Part shown: in pieces, positions 24,591-39,800 of the stretch
Layout of the letters: each line of letters opens with the position of its first letter
Position numbering within the stretch: position 1 is the first letter of the stretch
Assembly (NCBI RefSeq): GCF_031877795.1
Contig: NC_133932.1
Span: 19,408,180-19,472,179 of the forward strand
Length of the DNA stretch: 64,000 nt
From: Strix aluco
Lineage: Eukaryota > Chordata > Aves > Strigiformes > Strigidae
Direction: 5' to 3'
The notes under the pieces: model-generated
Databases searched by the model: none
The model's input: the letters and a program-made list of their open reading frames with translations, nothing else
Told to the model about the DNA's origin: nothing
Translations under genes and position numbers: made by a program

Positions 24591-27500
24591 ACTGGGCTCT
24601 AAAATCACAATTTGTGAAATGTCAGGGAAAAATAAACTGATTCTGATTGTTTCACTGAAAAACTATTTCTCTCTTTTCTGCTTTTCACAAGGCTTCTTTT
24701 ACCTCTTCACTTTTCAGGCTGCAGAACAAAGTGTTCAATAATAGGGAAAAGGATGGTGTAAAGGATACAGAGTCCAGCATATCAGGATTCAATGCAACAC
24801 AGAGTCAGGGTCAATTATTAAACCATCTGCTTTCTGCAGCCTGCAGGGCTTTCAGCATTTTGTAAGGAGAGCTGTTTTGAAAAGCTACTTTCCGTCCTGC
24901 AGCATTAAATGAACATACCTACTTTTGGGTTTTTTTTCATATTTGTAGTTAAAAGCATTGGATAAACATCCACTGCTTGGTGTCTGTAGAGTCTCTTCCC
25001 CTTCTGTGTCAGTTCTCTTATCCTGCAGGATCTTAATTTCAACCTATATAAAACTGGTGCAAAAATATGTATTAATACAAGTATTACTACTACAGCAAGA
25101 AGTAGGAAGCTATATCACTGCTGCTAAATATTGTTCCTTATTAAACACTAGATCAGCAATGCTCTGATATCTACAAGAGGAAAATGTGGCTTTTGAAAGA
25201 TTGTACCTAGTCACCTGGAGTCAGCCCAGCTATGCAAGTTGGAGTGAAAAGTACTCATGAAACTTAACATGCAATGGCAATGGTTCACATTTTTGTTTAC
25301 ACTTTGAAAATCCTCTTTGCCTTAAATTTTGTCTTGGGGACGTGTGTTTCCATGTGTTTTTACAAGACAATTTCTCACTTTCATCTTCTCATGCCCAGTC
25401 AAGTAAAGACCGTAACTCTCAGCAAATCCTCCCAAGTATCTAAAAGGATTAGGTAAGGGTGTTATTGTTGGCTTTGTCATCACTGAAAATAACGCATTTT
25501 CATTACACTGGAATATCCTTCTTTTTCTAAGATCTTCCACAAGACAAAGGGATGATTTCTACCATGATGCAGCTAGGAGAGTTCAAATTCAAATACAAAG
25601 TATAGGTCAGGATGCAACAATAGTCACACTGAAGTAAAAGCGCATGAATCATCTCCAGCATGGCTTAGTGTCAAAACATCTTTTATTTTTTTTAATGTGA
25701 AGACAGAGTCGTTGTTATTCATGTAAAAATTCCTGAGAAAAACGGGGGATTGTCAAAAATCCATTTTACCCTTTCTGGTGGTGGGGGAGACTTTAAAACA
25801 CTCCAGTGTTTTGACCACTGACTTTCATTTCACAACACATGTAAGATTCCGCTTTCTCCATTTTACATAACCCTATGGATTGATTAGCAGACAGTAAGAA
25901 GAAAGAGAACAAACGCAAACACACCTCATCTAAATAGCTACATGCATATGCCCAGTACAATCAAATATGACAGGCCCAACCCAATTCCCGTTTCTTTTCT
26001 TTAGTAGTGAATTTTAGAGATAAAACACAATGGCTCCCAACACTTATTGGATTAGAAGGTGGCAAGTGATTTTCTTTAGGTCCTTAAAGCTTCTTGAACA
26101 TTAAAAAAAAAACTCAACTCAATAAAAATTAGTATTTTTAATCTAGAAAAGTTTCTAAAGACTTCAGTCAAGGAGCAGCAGCAGATCAAAATCCTAAGGA
26201 TGGATATAAAAAAATTACAATCTCTGTTCCGAAAAATCATGTAGTATAAGGCAGAGTCTTTAAATGATAGCAGAGCCTTTCACCATCATTTGCAGCCACA
26301 GGAAATTAAAGAGCTAAAATTGAAGCTGACAGGTAGAGCTAAGAGTCGTGTTGCCTGCAGCATGTTGTTTCTTCAGTGTCATTGCCTACAGACCCGTGAA
26401 GCCTGCAGTCCATTCATCTATAGATCTGTTGCTGCCTTACAGACTGACAACTTGAAACTACTTTGATACTGCAGATCCCAAAACGCAGAGGTTCACGAGA
26501 AGACTGTCACCGAGGCTGGTTACCAGGAGCAGCCTGGCAGCTATAGAGCAGTGGAAATCAGCTGCCATCAAGCTCCTTGCTGCTGCAGCTGGGCTGTCAC
26601 TGCGTCCTGCCTGCTGCGGCTTCTGGGCCAGCTTTAGTGTCTCACGGCAGTGAGACCATGCGGAAATTGTTGGCCATTCCTTAGAATAATCTGAAAAGGA
26701 GAAACTGATTTCCCCCTTCCTGCGACATCCCCTCTCTGTCATTGTCAAAGAAAATACTTTGCCAGAGCCCGACTCACACAGTTGCTTCCTAACCCATGTC
26801 CAGGAGCAGCCTGGCTGCAGGGAGGGCATTATGGCTGCCTTGCCTTAACTCCCTGCGTGGAGGTGAGCCACGCTGCTGTCACTGCCAGCAGGGCTTACGT
26901 GCATCTCTCCAGCACAGCCAGTGGTGAACCCAATGACAGCGAGGGGAAGGGAAAAAACGCCATCATCAAATGGATACGCTTCATGTGTTAAACTTAGCTC
27001 GTAGCTGAAGTCAACACACTCAAAACATGGCTGCCTAAATCTAGCACCTAGAGTAAAATTAATTACATTTCTGCTTATATCTCATTTTATACCTCCAGCA
27101 AGATTTAAAAGAGTTACAGAAAGGCATTTTTACATTTATTCAAACACAGAAAATACAGTTTTCATCAAAAAGGAGAAGCCTTTTCTGGAGACTGAACTGG
27201 GCTGACAGAAGAGACTATTCTTAGAAGTATCTGATATGAAGGGGTTTCCACCATGAAATGAGTTGTTAAATAAATACCCATCAAAATAACAACAGCTTTT
27301 ATTAAGTTACTTAGCTCTAGGGTTAAAAAAAAAAAAAAAATAAAGTGGTGGTGTTCTACCAAGGATATCTGTTCAGCTGTGAAGGATGATCAGGAACAAT
27401 GTCTCCCAAAAGCTAAACTTCTCCTGATGGTTATCCTGAAAAATGGAGGAGTCTGTTTCATTCAGAATTTTTCCTAAATTTCGTCTGGCCTGAAACCAAG

Positions 27501-30500
27501 ACACAATTTCTCCACCGATTCCATGAGATTTCCTGCCAGCTAATAGCACAGCAACATCTAATAGGCATTGAGAAGTCTGGGACACAGTTCCCTGGAATCC
27601 TTCAGACCCTAGGGTCATGCAGATACCCCAAAACAGCCCTTAAAGTCCCACTGCAAGTCCTCGGGTCCGGTGGATTTTAAGCAGGTGGGAGTATGAGTGA
27701 AAACTTAGGGATATTTATACCTGATCTGTGGGAATCACACTGATTACAAGTTAATTAAAAGACCCAGTCTATTTTTGAACTTGATGCCATAATTATTTAA
27801 GTTTGGTTAAATGGAAACTTTGTATTATTGTAGCTTTTAATTAGTCACACAGATGCATGTTACATTTCTTTGTAAGCCTAGACCATCTCACCTGATCTTG
27901 CAGGTATGAGTCCCTCTTCTTTTGTCAGCGTTGAAACTCATTTCTTCTCATACTATTTGGAGCTAAGAAAGTACAGTTTTTCTGCATTTCCAGGGAGGAC
28001 CACTGCATAGCACAGGAGCTCCACCCTTCTGTGCTCACTTTCCAGAAATCAAAATGAAGAAGTTGCATTATGCAACTGTTGTGAAATGAGAAAGGCATCA
28101 AAAACCTATGTTTGGGAGGGACAATTTTTGCCATCTCAGCAGATTAAAGGTAAAGAGAGTGTGGTCTTGGCTTCTACTGGGGAACCACAAAGAAATTTGT
28201 CATCCCAAGGTTGAAAACATGATATGCAATTGGCAGGCAGGTATCTTCTTTATGAAGAGTCAATACAGACCATACACCCAGAACCGGCTATAGAAAACAT
28301 ATACAGAACGTTGACCTGGAGTTTGAAATCTTAAGTAAGTGCACCCAGGAATTCAGGAAGATTAAATAAAACAGCCTAAAAAGCTATACTGTGCTCTTGC
28401 CTTATTTTTGACTGCATTATTGTTTATTTGTTGTTTTCTTTCTCTTTGTTGACATGGTGGCTCGGACCTGGTATGCACAGTGCTGGAGAGTCGGCATCCT
28501 CAACTGCTCAGGGAAAGAGTCTTCTGAAGGCAATCACTTCAGGCATGGCTGACTCGGGATTTGAGGTTGTCCAAAACCCCTGAAATACTGGATTATTTTA
28601 AAACCAACAACCTTTGAGTAACTCTCTGATCAACATCACTCACAGCAGGAGGGAGAAGATGCTGCATCCTGAATAACCAGTTGTAAAGGGGTTATGTGAT
28701 TCTCCCCGATACCCTCACATTTCACATGACTGTAGCGTCAGATCTTAATTTACCATCAACACTGTGCAGACAGAGCATTGGCAGAGAGGTACTACTCTGG
28801 AGAACAGATTGGAGCACCTAGTTTCAGAGCCTCCCCCTCTCCACCAGTTTATAAATAGAGATTTTAAAAGGCAATGATGTAAACAAGCATTCCCTCCACT
28901 GCTCCAGTGGACTACTTAGAGTCACTGCCACAAATGATGCTCCTTCTAGTCTCCAGCTCCAGGACTTTTCCCATGAATCCCAGCTGACATTTTCTCGTTG
29001 TCCTGTAGATCTCAGTTTAGATGGCCCTGAACATTTTCTGCATTTTCAGGAAAAATAGCCTAAAAATAAACTAGCCTGTTAGCACCTGAGATAAAACAGT
29101 GAGAAAGGGAGGAGCCACGTGGAGTGGAATTTTGGTGCTCGATATTGTCTAGATCCTTATGTCTTTCCCTGTGAGCTGGGGCTGCCCAAGGCCACGTGTT
29201 CCAGCGGCATCTTCTCCTCCTCAGAACCTTGGAGGAGTCTCTGGGACAATCCTGTGATAAGACTTGCTGAGATAAAGATGCCATTCACCTCTTGCTTGAA
29301 TCTCAGCAGTTCTCTCTCCTAGTCCCACTGAAGACTATTACTATTTATCAAAAAAAAAAAAAAAACAAACCATAATTGACCCAGCAATTCTCAGAAAATT
29401 ATGGATGTTTGCAGGGGGAGGATGACAGGCATACACTGCATCTGGACAACAGGCAGTCAGAAGTGATGAGCCAACACAACAGAATGGTGGGACAAGCATC
29501 ACCAGCTCAAATGCAAGGTAGAAGAACACAATGGAGAAATTGAGTACATGACTGCTTGGATCCTGCACTAGTTAGACTGTGGGGGGCTAGGAGAGACAGA
29601 ATTTGAGAGAGAGAGAAACACTGCATGCAAACAGTTGGAATTGGCAGCTATTTTGTACCAATCACTTTTGAGAACATTTTAATTCCCTAGTTTTAAAGAA
29701 ATGTATTTCCCCTTCTTCTTTCTTCTGTACATTACATCAAGCAGCCCTGCCAGCTTGCCAGCTCCCATGTGAGCGAGCGTAGGGGGCTATTGCTCATTCC
29801 TAGCCATATGTTTCTGTCAGATGTTTATTTGCACGAGTGACAAATCGTTCTGAGCTTTTGAAAAGCTACAGGAGGCATTGTCGTTCTCCACTCCTACCTC
29901 ATTTCTGCAGTCACAGCCTGTGCTGCCGTCAAGGAGCAGGCAGCTCCCAGGCAAGCAGAGAGAAGGAACAAGACCCATGGGTCAGGCAGATGTGGGCTGT
30001 GGAGCAGACCCTTAAACTGTAAAGGAAAATGCTCTGGAAGCAAAGTGACCCCTCAGTAGTTACAGAAGCACCGGTCACTCTAGAGAGGAAGATGTTCCTT
30101 TCTGAGAAGGAAAAGCTAGTGAGGGAAAGGAGAATGGTGAAACTGAAAGTCTGGCATCTCTGCTACTGCCCCTCTCTGTTGGACTATCAAAGGATTTTTA
30201 AACCTCTGCAATTAAGACCTTGTATCCTCTTAGTACCATTATCCTTAGCCACAGTGAGGCAAATGAAGCTTAAAGATAATGCTTCAGTTTTCTCTGTGTC
30301 TTTCTTTTTTTAAAGAGTAAAGGCCCTATATAAATGTACTTTTAATGTCCATGTTACTGGTGAGTTTGGATGCCCGCAAGACCTTAAACCAAAGAAATCA
30401 TGTGCCACAAGCAGAAGAGGAAAAGAAACACTCCTCAAAGAGAAACTGATGAAAGGGACAGCTGTAACATAAAGATTTGGAGGATATCACAGAATGAGAT

Positions 30501-33500
30501 CTTCACTTTGGGGTGTATCATTGGTGCAAGCTCTGATGGTGATAGTGGTTATTTTTTAAGGCATGTTTAGCTCCTGAAACCAATCTTGGTAGCTCTTAGT
30601 TAGAGACAGGTCTTACTCACCAGCATCACCGTGAAAAGGAGGCAGAGAAAATTTTCTTTTCAGTGCAGAATTTCTACTCCTCCCAAGGAAAGCCACAGGT
30701 TTTTGCTTTTCATTGTTGTGAAGAGCAGATGGAGGCTCCAGTATCTTAAGGGAGTTGGGGAGTAGTGGGAAGTAGAATAGATCCCTCTGACAGTCTGCCC
30801 ATCCTGGCATCCATACATTAGAATATTGCTAGTTATTCTTGAAACCCAGTGAAGCAGTTATTTTCTAGCAATTTCTGATTTGCTAGATGTTTAATCCCAG
30901 CTTTCAGGAGATTCAATTTTCTACAGAGATGTCAGTTGTGCTAAGAGCTTGGTCTTTGGAACACTTCAGGGGAAGGTAATCCGTTTTGCACGCTTCTTAA
31001 ACTGTCCCTTCATTTCCTTTGCTTTTCATGTCCTAGTGTTCTCTCCACAGTTTTCAACTGCTTTATCTTCTTTGCTTACAAGTGCTGTACTTCTCTAATC
31101 TTGGAAAAATTGCCCTTCCTCCTACTCTACCTTTCTGACTTTCAGTAAATTAGCTGGTGCCTCCATGACAACAAAATTGATCATATCTCCTCAAGCTGTC
31201 TCCATAGGTCTCAGGTAAGCTGTCTGTTCATGGGACCTTGTCTTCTCTGACAGCTCCCTTCCTGGTTTTCTTCCAGTACACTTCAACAGTGACTGCTAAG
31301 TTAAAGAAGACATTTCTGGTGCTTTCATGAACATTTCCTTCCCTGGCTGTCAATGATTGCTCTCTTTTTATCCTGTCTGCTTCACAGGCTGCTCTGTCTT
31401 GACGGATCTCGAGTTTTGCAACTTTCTGTTTGTTTTTCAGGCAGCATCAGTGTTTTCCCTATCTTGTTACATTTTCTCACTGGTGCCCTCTCACTATCTA
31501 ACTTCACCTAGCAGCTTGGGGCTGATAACTGCCAAATTCATCCCTCTTTAGTCCATCTCCAAAGCCCTAGGTAGCTTTGTACCCTCCAGCCATTTGCTTA
31601 ATATCTTCTCATCTGTTTCTCCCATAAAACTGGATTAAAAGATCCTTACATTTTACATCCAGGTGTGATAGATAAAATGCAAGTGGTAATCCAGCTTTTA
31701 CACTCCATCCCCTCCATTTAAGCAGCTCAACCAAGTCAGGCAACAGATTTCATAATCAAATGCTGTAGACTTAATGCTTATTTTTCTAATTAAGCCAGTT
31801 GAGAAAGATTGCTTCTCATGTTTGCCAACATCATTTAAAGCCATTTACTCTTCCACAAAGAAGGTGGGTGTGTCTGGCTGCAAACCTGTGGTAAGGGTAG
31901 AAGAGCAGCCATTCATAACATTCAGCTCTTCAGCCAAATCAGCACTTTGAGAAGGCTTTAAAAAGAAGTATTACTATTACTATTATTATTATCATCATCA
32001 TTGTTATCATTATTATCATCATCATTAGTATCATTATAATCATCTGTATACTCTTATCTAGTAGGATGTAGAAAAAATGAAGGTGAGCCAACTACCAAAA
32101 TACCTGGTAATTAGCTTTAGCTTCCTCCAGTATCAACCTATGAGTGGTATATAGTCTGAAATCATTGGCTTGGGAAGCCTGTAAACCATCATTGACTGTT
32201 TCATTAACTGCCTTGTCCTAGTGGAGCACTTTTTGAACCCTAGGGGTATGTTTCTCCTTTCAGCAAGAGATGCTCTGTAGCTGCATTTCTGTAAACACCA
32301 GGAATCCAATACTAATGTCAAGTCAGTAGCTCTGACTAAAATGAGGGACACCTGGGTAGAACACAAGAACAAAGTCCGCACTGTCCAAATGTAGCCAGAG
32401 ATTGTTCAGGTTTTCTCAGTCAGAGGAAGTAGGCGCAAGTCCTGCAAATTAAGGTTGAAAAAGTCTTTTGATTTAGAGTTAGACAAGGAGCCGTTGGCCA
32501 GCAAGGCTCTGTCTCCCCAACCCCTGTGGAGCGATACATCCTCTAATCCCATGGAAGTAAAAAAAAAAAAGGCAATCAAAAACCAAAACATACCACCAAA
32601 AAACCCCACGCTTTACTAGTGATTTTTATAGGCAGCAGGTTGGGTTTTTATCTTTGCTCTGGAAACTCTGTGGCTCATGGCAGCTGCATTAGGACTATAC
32701 AGCTGTCAATCCCCTTTCCAGAGAGAGAGCTGTGATCTCATTTATTCTCAACTTCCAGAGAGCATATTTCTGTTCTAAACATCTTTTAATAACACTGAGA
32801 AGCACCTGTTGAATAAAAGGAAAAAACCTGTGCAGACAGGCTAATTCAAGGAAAGCAGAGACACCCTTGCCGAGTGGAGAGGCAACCATTAGCAGGTCGG
32901 TGCTGAGCCCCAGCCTGGTTCAGTACCTCTTGCCTCAGGCACCAGTGTGTCTGTCCTTCTGAAGGGGTTGCAACTCGCTCAAAATTTCGGTTTGTAATCA
33001 GCTTAGCTATATTCTGCCTGCTCCACAGTCACTGTAATTTTCATCCACAGCCACACCACAAATTCCTTGCCACTAGCTGTGCAGCTATCAGCTTCTTAGT
33101 GCTCTAAATAGCTCCTGTGCGTCACATTTGAGCGGCTCCCCTGCTCCCAGCTGACATTCCCAGCCCACAGAAATCTGAATATTCCTGCACAGCTCCTCAG
33201 TTCAGGAAATCTAGAAATAACATGTTGTTTTACTATTTATTTCTCTACAAGTTTTGACTTGTGGATCTTCTGGAGATAGTAAAAAAGGAGAAAACCCCTG
33301 CATGTACAATGCTTGAATTCAACAGTACGTGACTGTGCTTTTTAACTGGTTCACAGGCACATTTGTCACCACGAGGCTAAGTCCCCTGGATAGTTGTTGC
33401 CTTGTGTAAGAGGAGCCTAGATAATTTGGACGTAGACTTAGAAAGGTGGCTCTAATTTCCACTAAAAATACATTTGCATTCCTTCTGCCTTATTCTTAAC

Positions 33501-36500
33501 TGCACAGCTTCCCTTTCACAGAGGCACAACCCTTGTGTGATCCTTTTCGTCTTGTCCAGACTTTCTTTACTCACCACTTCTAAACAGGACACAACCCTGT
33601 GCGCCTCTTTCCCTGCTCCCACTTTTGAGCCCCATTTTTCTCCCAGGTGAAAGTGATACAGATTTAACCCCCCAAAAAACCCCTCCAAAGCTTATTTGAT
33701 TTTCCTTGTTTAGGCAAAGACAGGAAAGATTTCTGAAATTGAAGGTTGTAGTATATAAACTGCATCAGTAGGTAAGATCTTATATTAAAATAAGGTCACA
33801 GAAGGACAGTTTTATTCCATTTGCATTAAAGTTGACAAATATTTTGCAATTCTTGTTTAACTAAGACAAGCTCCAGATTCTTTCTCACCAATATTTAATT
33901 ACATTAAATACTGAAATACAGTATATTGAATCACATTAAATACAATGAAGTAAACCTTGTTTGTTCACAAGTTAATTACAAAATGTTACTTTTACCCAAA
34001 TTTAGTCTGGACAGAATATTTTAAGTTTCACTGTCTTAAAAGCTCAGTATTAGAATTTGCTATCTGCCTAATAGATGTTATAGCTTAAGGCCAGATTTTT
34101 CTCTAATCATCACACTTTCTCTAGAATTTATTGAGGCTCAAGATTGTAGCAGTCCACACAAAGGTACGGCCCCACTAGGCAGGAGAGAAGGGAGAGCTAG
34201 GTAGGTTTGGAGCTTCTGGGTCTCTTTGAAAAACCCACCACACATTTGCTTCCAGCAGCCCTCACATTGCATTGTACAGACAACCTCAACAGTACCTTCG
34301 TGCTGCAAGCAGAAGTGTCTGGTTTTATCAAATCACATGTAATGAGGGTTCTTCTGTCCCTACTGCACCTCAGAGATAAGCCATCACAACATAAATAAAT
34401 TCTTCTACCAAAATACTCCACAGTCAACAAACGCCAACATGAAAACGCCTTATCCTGGAGTATCCGCTTGCTACTATCCCCACAACCCCAGTGGTTGGTA
34501 AAAAGTTAAAAAACAAATGTGCAGTGCAATTTTGTTGATGTGAGTTAAAACTGAATTGTGTTTGAAAGTGGCTAACATTTTATTGAGTAATCACCCTTCT
34601 CACAGGGGAAAGATTAGGTGCCAAAGCTGAGGGTACTCAGCTCTGGTGCTGCTGGTTTCACTTGCTTCCTTACCCATTTGGATGCTGAAAGAGACACAGA
34701 TTTAGGACTGGGTTTGCCACCCTAAAATCCCAGCCCCTGGGCATGCCTACCTGAAGCCTACAAATGACCTGAAAGCATAGTTGAGATGTATGCTGAGCTC
34801 TCCCCCAAATAGATGTCCCATCCTCCTAAGGCTGTGCAGCAACAGAACTGCACAGTAAATGCTTTGCAGGGGAAATTGAGAGGTGGGGTGTCCTCCAGTT
34901 ACTGCACACTGCAAATGAGAATGTGAACAGGTTACCTGGTAATTAACAGCAGAGTGAAAGTTAACATCAATCCATTTTTTCCCGTCCTATCATAATCTCA
35001 CATTTTTTTCAATCTGTGTCCCAGAAACCATCAACATAATAGTTTTGTGAACTGTCATTGCTGTTAATCAAAAAAAGTGAGTCAAAGGCAAGATAGTTAT
35101 GACCACCTTGAAATTTCTTCATGTTCCACATCTCCTAAGCGAGATGCTGAGGATCAATTCTTTCCTTTAAACTAAAAAACAAAACTAACCAACCAACCAC
35201 CTCACTTTTCCCAGTGTTTGGTTTGGAAGATCTAACGTAATTTGGAAAGCTGGCTTAATGAATTTGTAAAAAAACCCCTGAAATTTTCTTACAGTGCTTT
35301 TGCCCTCTCAGTAATTAATAGATCCAAGTAATTTTAACTGGATATGTTTTTTTGTCTTGAGTTTATTTTCTTCTATTGCACAGCCAAATCATAACTGGCT
35401 GTTGATTTATTCAAAGCCCTTCAGTATATTTGCAAGCTTCTAACAAGAAAATGTGTTTTCTCCACTAGTAATTCTTGCAGAAGGTAATTTGGATTATTAA
35501 ATGTTCTCCAAGCCCACTTTCCTATGGTTTATGAGCTCTTGCTAGCTTCAGTCATCTGGAGAAAAATGACTGAGATGCCTAAGACTCCAGTAAACAGTAC
35601 TTATTAGTAGCTACAACAAGCCACACAAGTCATATCATTGAGAGTTCAGTATTTTGAGACCAGCAGTTATACAAATTTTACACTAAAATGTTTCTGTAAA
35701 TTATAAATAAAGTCCATTGGGATTTTTTTTAAGAGTGAGAATGTTTTTCCTGGAGAAAACATTAGTGGCAGGGGAAGAGCTATGTGTTGACTCTGGGGAC
35801 CAATTTTGCTGAAAGCAAAGATGGGGAGGTGACCAGCTGGCTCAGACGTTGAAAAGGCTTAGAAAATCCTATTCTTATGTTGCTGATTTTGGCACTAGCT
35901 TGCTGACTTGAAAAGTCATGGTGTGATCTGGAACCTTTTCTCACTGGCCAGCCACAACCAGAGGCATTTTCCATTTTGCAACTTTTTGGCAGCATTTGTA
36001 AAACTGTTAATGTCTGAGAGTACAGTTGAGTCAAGTGTTGCAGACACTGAAGAGTCTCATGAGAGCATCATATATAATATGCAAAGGCATTATGTATACA
36101 TATCTATAAACCCAACACATGTACTTCATCTTATTTTTCTTCTGCTGTAAAGTTGGTGTCCATCTGCATCATCCAGTACATAATTATTTTTAATGTGTGC
36201 ATTTCTTTAGCTATCATTGTGTACCAGCTTTTTGCTTGCACATTACATTTCATATTAGTTGTCCTCTGTGTTTGATACATCATTTTAGGAATAAAATTAA
36301 TTTTGGCTGGTGTCTCCACCACTTTGAGTCATATAATGAAATTTAGCCTTAAAACCATTACAACAAGAGATAATTTATGAAACACTAAACAAGAAGCCCT
36401 CCCTTCCCCCAAGAATTGACTAAGACAAGAACAAAAGGAGTAATCATGGATGATAATTGCATTGTCTTATTCCATTTTCTTCTGAAATCTTATTACAGGT

Positions 36501-36800
36501 GTCCCAAGAAAACATGCATTATACAATCCAAGTAATGAAAGAGTAATTCTAAAAGCTAATTGTCTATAAAAATCTTCAGTTGATCCTTTACTCTTTGGAA
36601 ATAGGGAGGTAATTGCATTGGTGTGCCAGCTCATGGAGATTGTCACTGGAATATTAAATCCGGGTTCAGAGTACCAACTTCTCTATTTTATAAGGTGTCG
36701 GAAGAATAAAACCATGTCAAAATATTGCAGTGAGAACATTCCAACACAGAGGTGACTTATTCTATATGGGTCTATATCTGAGAGAAAAATGCATGCAAGA
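24591..36800. other. Long region without recognisable genes
   Basis: No exon could be supported. It contains 16-base poly-A runs at 27325-27340 and 29350-29365, two perfect CACGTG E-boxes at 29116 and 29193, a pyrimidine-rich stretch at about 31000-31700 and an ATT/ATC trinucleotide repeat at 31969-32044. Open frames are short and do not resemble proteins I know. Confidence 0.5.
31969..32044. repeat. ATT/ATC trinucleotide microsatellite
   Basis: About 76 bases of imperfect trinucleotide repeat mix ATT, ACT, ATC and ATCATC units. The interruptions suggest an old, stabilised array. Confidence 0.9.
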
Positions 36801-36899
36801 TCCAATGGCTAAAAACTGATGAAAAATTCCATGGTCTGGGGCAGGAGGATCAGACAAGATGATCATCCTGACACCTTCAAGTCTTAAAATCTATTAAAC
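36801..36899 (+). mobile_element. Ancient CR1-type 3' end (short)
   Basis: It resembles the 3' end of old amniote CR1 elements: CCAATGGCTAAAAACTGATG, then GCAGGAGGATCAGACAAGAT, GATCATCCTGACACCTTC and a tail reading AAAATCTATTAAA. These correspond to segments of the GGTCAGACTAGATGATC type of LINE tail. The match is short and eroded, so the family assignment is probable rather than certain. Confidence 0.55.
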
Positions 36900-39800
36900 T
36901 GAAACACCAGTTAGGAAAATAATAAGATATATTAAAGAATTCCTTCCAAGACTCAGGAAACTAGAATGAGAAAAGGAAACGTAGCACAAGCGGTTACGCA
37001 CAAGTAATTTTTTGTTGTTCCATTGATCATCTTTCATGCTACAGTAGTTACCTCAAATTGCAATAGTGAGGTAACCTCATTCCAAAAGGTCTGATCGAAG
37101 ACCAGACCTGGAAATAGGCTCTCTGCCCAGCAAACCTGGTCTTCCAGCTACTGCAAAGACAGCAAAAGAAAGTGAGAAGAAACACTGCTGTTCACCAAGG
37201 GAAATGAGGATACCAAAGATATGATCTGAAATGCTTTCTGACTGAAATTTAACCCTCTGAAAGAAAATGCATCAACTCTGCTTGAGAGTGGCTGAAGAAA
37301 GTGTTAAGAAAAGAATATGAAACAATATTTTAAATTATCCGTTGTTTTTCCACAGCTTTTTTTTCAGGAGGAAATAATTAGGAGACTAAATTTGGACTCC
37401 AGCCCACCACTCCTCACTGCCTCTGCTACCCCCATGGCCCCAAGTTGATTACAACAGAAAGAGTCTGACAGCTGAAATGTGTAGGGAATTCAGCTGACAT
37501 CAACATGTCTCTGCTGAGAGGTATCAAATGAACGTCTTGATGCAGATCAGCAGTATAGACATTTAACAGTGACATTCCTATGTAGACAATGTTTAATAGA
37601 CCAGAAAAAATACACAGACTTGAAGTACCAGATGCATGCATTTTATAGCAGAAAGAACCAACCATGCTCATCTCATGAAAAAGAGAAAAAAACCCTGAAT
37701 TCAGTTATTACATACCTCCTGGTAGACAAGTGCCATAATTGTTCACCTTTACAAATAAAACTATGGACTAATAAGTATAATCCCTTTAGACTAAAATTCA
37801 GCCTGCTTGGTGCTAAGGTAGAAGAAGAGGTTGCATAAATGCAGATGCATGTGAGAAAATGGTATCTAGGAATTTACCTTACTTGAAGATAAATCACTAT
37901 GTATATGCAAATCATTGTAATAATAGAAGTTATAGATTTTTTTTTTCCCCCAGGGGAAAAAAAAATTTAAAACAGATGCAGTAATTAATTTCTCAGTGAT
38001 TTAGTGAAATGCTACTGCCCCAGTCAGATCACACAACGGTCTCTGAAGTGCAGTCACAGTGTGAACAGTACAAAACTTAGAGAGATAACTGAAGATGACT
38101 GAAGAGTTGTTGAACCGATGAAGTGTTGTGTATGGTTTAAAAAAACCTAACAACCACCTGCTTGTCTTTTACTTTCACTGGAGTACACTGAAGATAAGGG
38201 CAAATGATCTTTTTATGCAAGAGAATAGCATTGTCACCTAGTAGCCCAAAGAGTTGAACAACAGTCGTACTCATAAAAATTACAAAAATGGTGATCCCAA
38301 GTTTTGATCCAAATTTGGTTTGAGTAGGCGTAGGATTTTTGATTCTATGCCTTTAAAAACTGGCAGTTTAGCAAAAATGTCAAGCTGCATAATTTCCCAC
38401 TGGCTAGGAAAATACTGCTGATGATCTCTCAAGTGAAACTGAGGAAAAATCCTTATCTCACGCAAACAGTAAGTATTTTTTTCTCTGTGTTATATGATAA
38501 GAAATCAGGTGCATTCTTTGCATTTCATTGTATGCCAGACTGCAATATGACATTGGGAAATACCATTCTGACTGCTGATTTCTAAGAGTTCCCCCCAATA
38601 TATATCTTGGTTATGGGATTGAACATTAATCCATAAAAAAGCCCTAGAATTTAATTACTACATGCTCAATATGGATTAATTAATCTGCAGATTCAGCTAC
38701 ACAAAATCCCTGAACTCATCCCTCAGGCAAGGCGGTTGATAAATGAGTAAAGCTGGCATATTTGTCCTGGACTTTTCAGGTTGTATCACACAAGCAGATG
38801 AAACGGAGCCCAGAACAAATGGACATATCCTACAGCCACCATCCCTTACAGCTCAAAGCCACGGTCCTTAAAAGCAGTCCATCCATCAGCTGGTAACTGC
38901 TTCAAACAAGAAGCAGAGAGGGACATGTGTCAGCTTTGAACAGTGCAGGATTTCTAATTCAATATGTTTATGGTGGGGCAGAATGCCCGAGTGGAGTCTT
39001 TAGAGAGTATTTGTAACAGTCATCTTTTTGTGTCACCCCTCTCCTACCCCTCCAGGAGTAAAAATTAAGGAAATAGGAAACCATACTCAGCCTTGCATGG
39101 TTTAAGGTATGGACTTCTGATGGGATTCTGCATTGAGGACCTTCAAGCAAAATGATACTAAAATTGTAAATGGATGATATTGAGAATAGAGACAGCAGAA
39201 ATAAAGGGGTGGTCAAAAATAGCTCAAAACAGGCCTCATCAGAGACTATAGGCTTGGTCTCCATAAGCACACTCTGACCTTTTGACAGCTGGCACGCACA
39301 CCAAGCACTGTCTTGCTGCCTAAATGACAGGCCTCCCAGCAGCCACCCATGCCCTCCAGCCCCGCTCCCCCATAGCCCAGGCAAAGCTTCAGCCAGGGGG
39401 GGTGAGGGAGCTGGGGCGAGGGTCTCTCTCAGGCTGCTAGGACCCCATTTGCACAGTATTTGAAGGCTGAAGCTTCACAGTATCATTCTGAGAGCTGTGA
39501 GAGCTGAAGTCCTTCCTTCCATCAGAAACTGGGAGACACTACACTCCCCTTTCCCAACACCTCCACTGTGCCCTAAAAAAAAAAAATCTGCAGGTTTTTT
39601 TCATAACAAGACCACGTGTTTGCGATCACAGACCACAAAGTCATGCACGCTGAATTAATGCAGAGAATGGAGGAAGCCTCTCTATGCTGCTGCTATTATG
39701 GGGTCATTTTTATTCACTCACTTGGAAGAAGGGCTGGCTTTAACTCTTCCCTTTCCTGCCCCCTCCTGTGTTGTTTCTCCTTTGTCCATTAGCAAAGGGA

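Noticed and set aside
26638..26655. 7-bp inverted repeat (GTCTCAC...GTGAGAC)
   Set aside because: Too short to stand out from chance in a 64 kb window.
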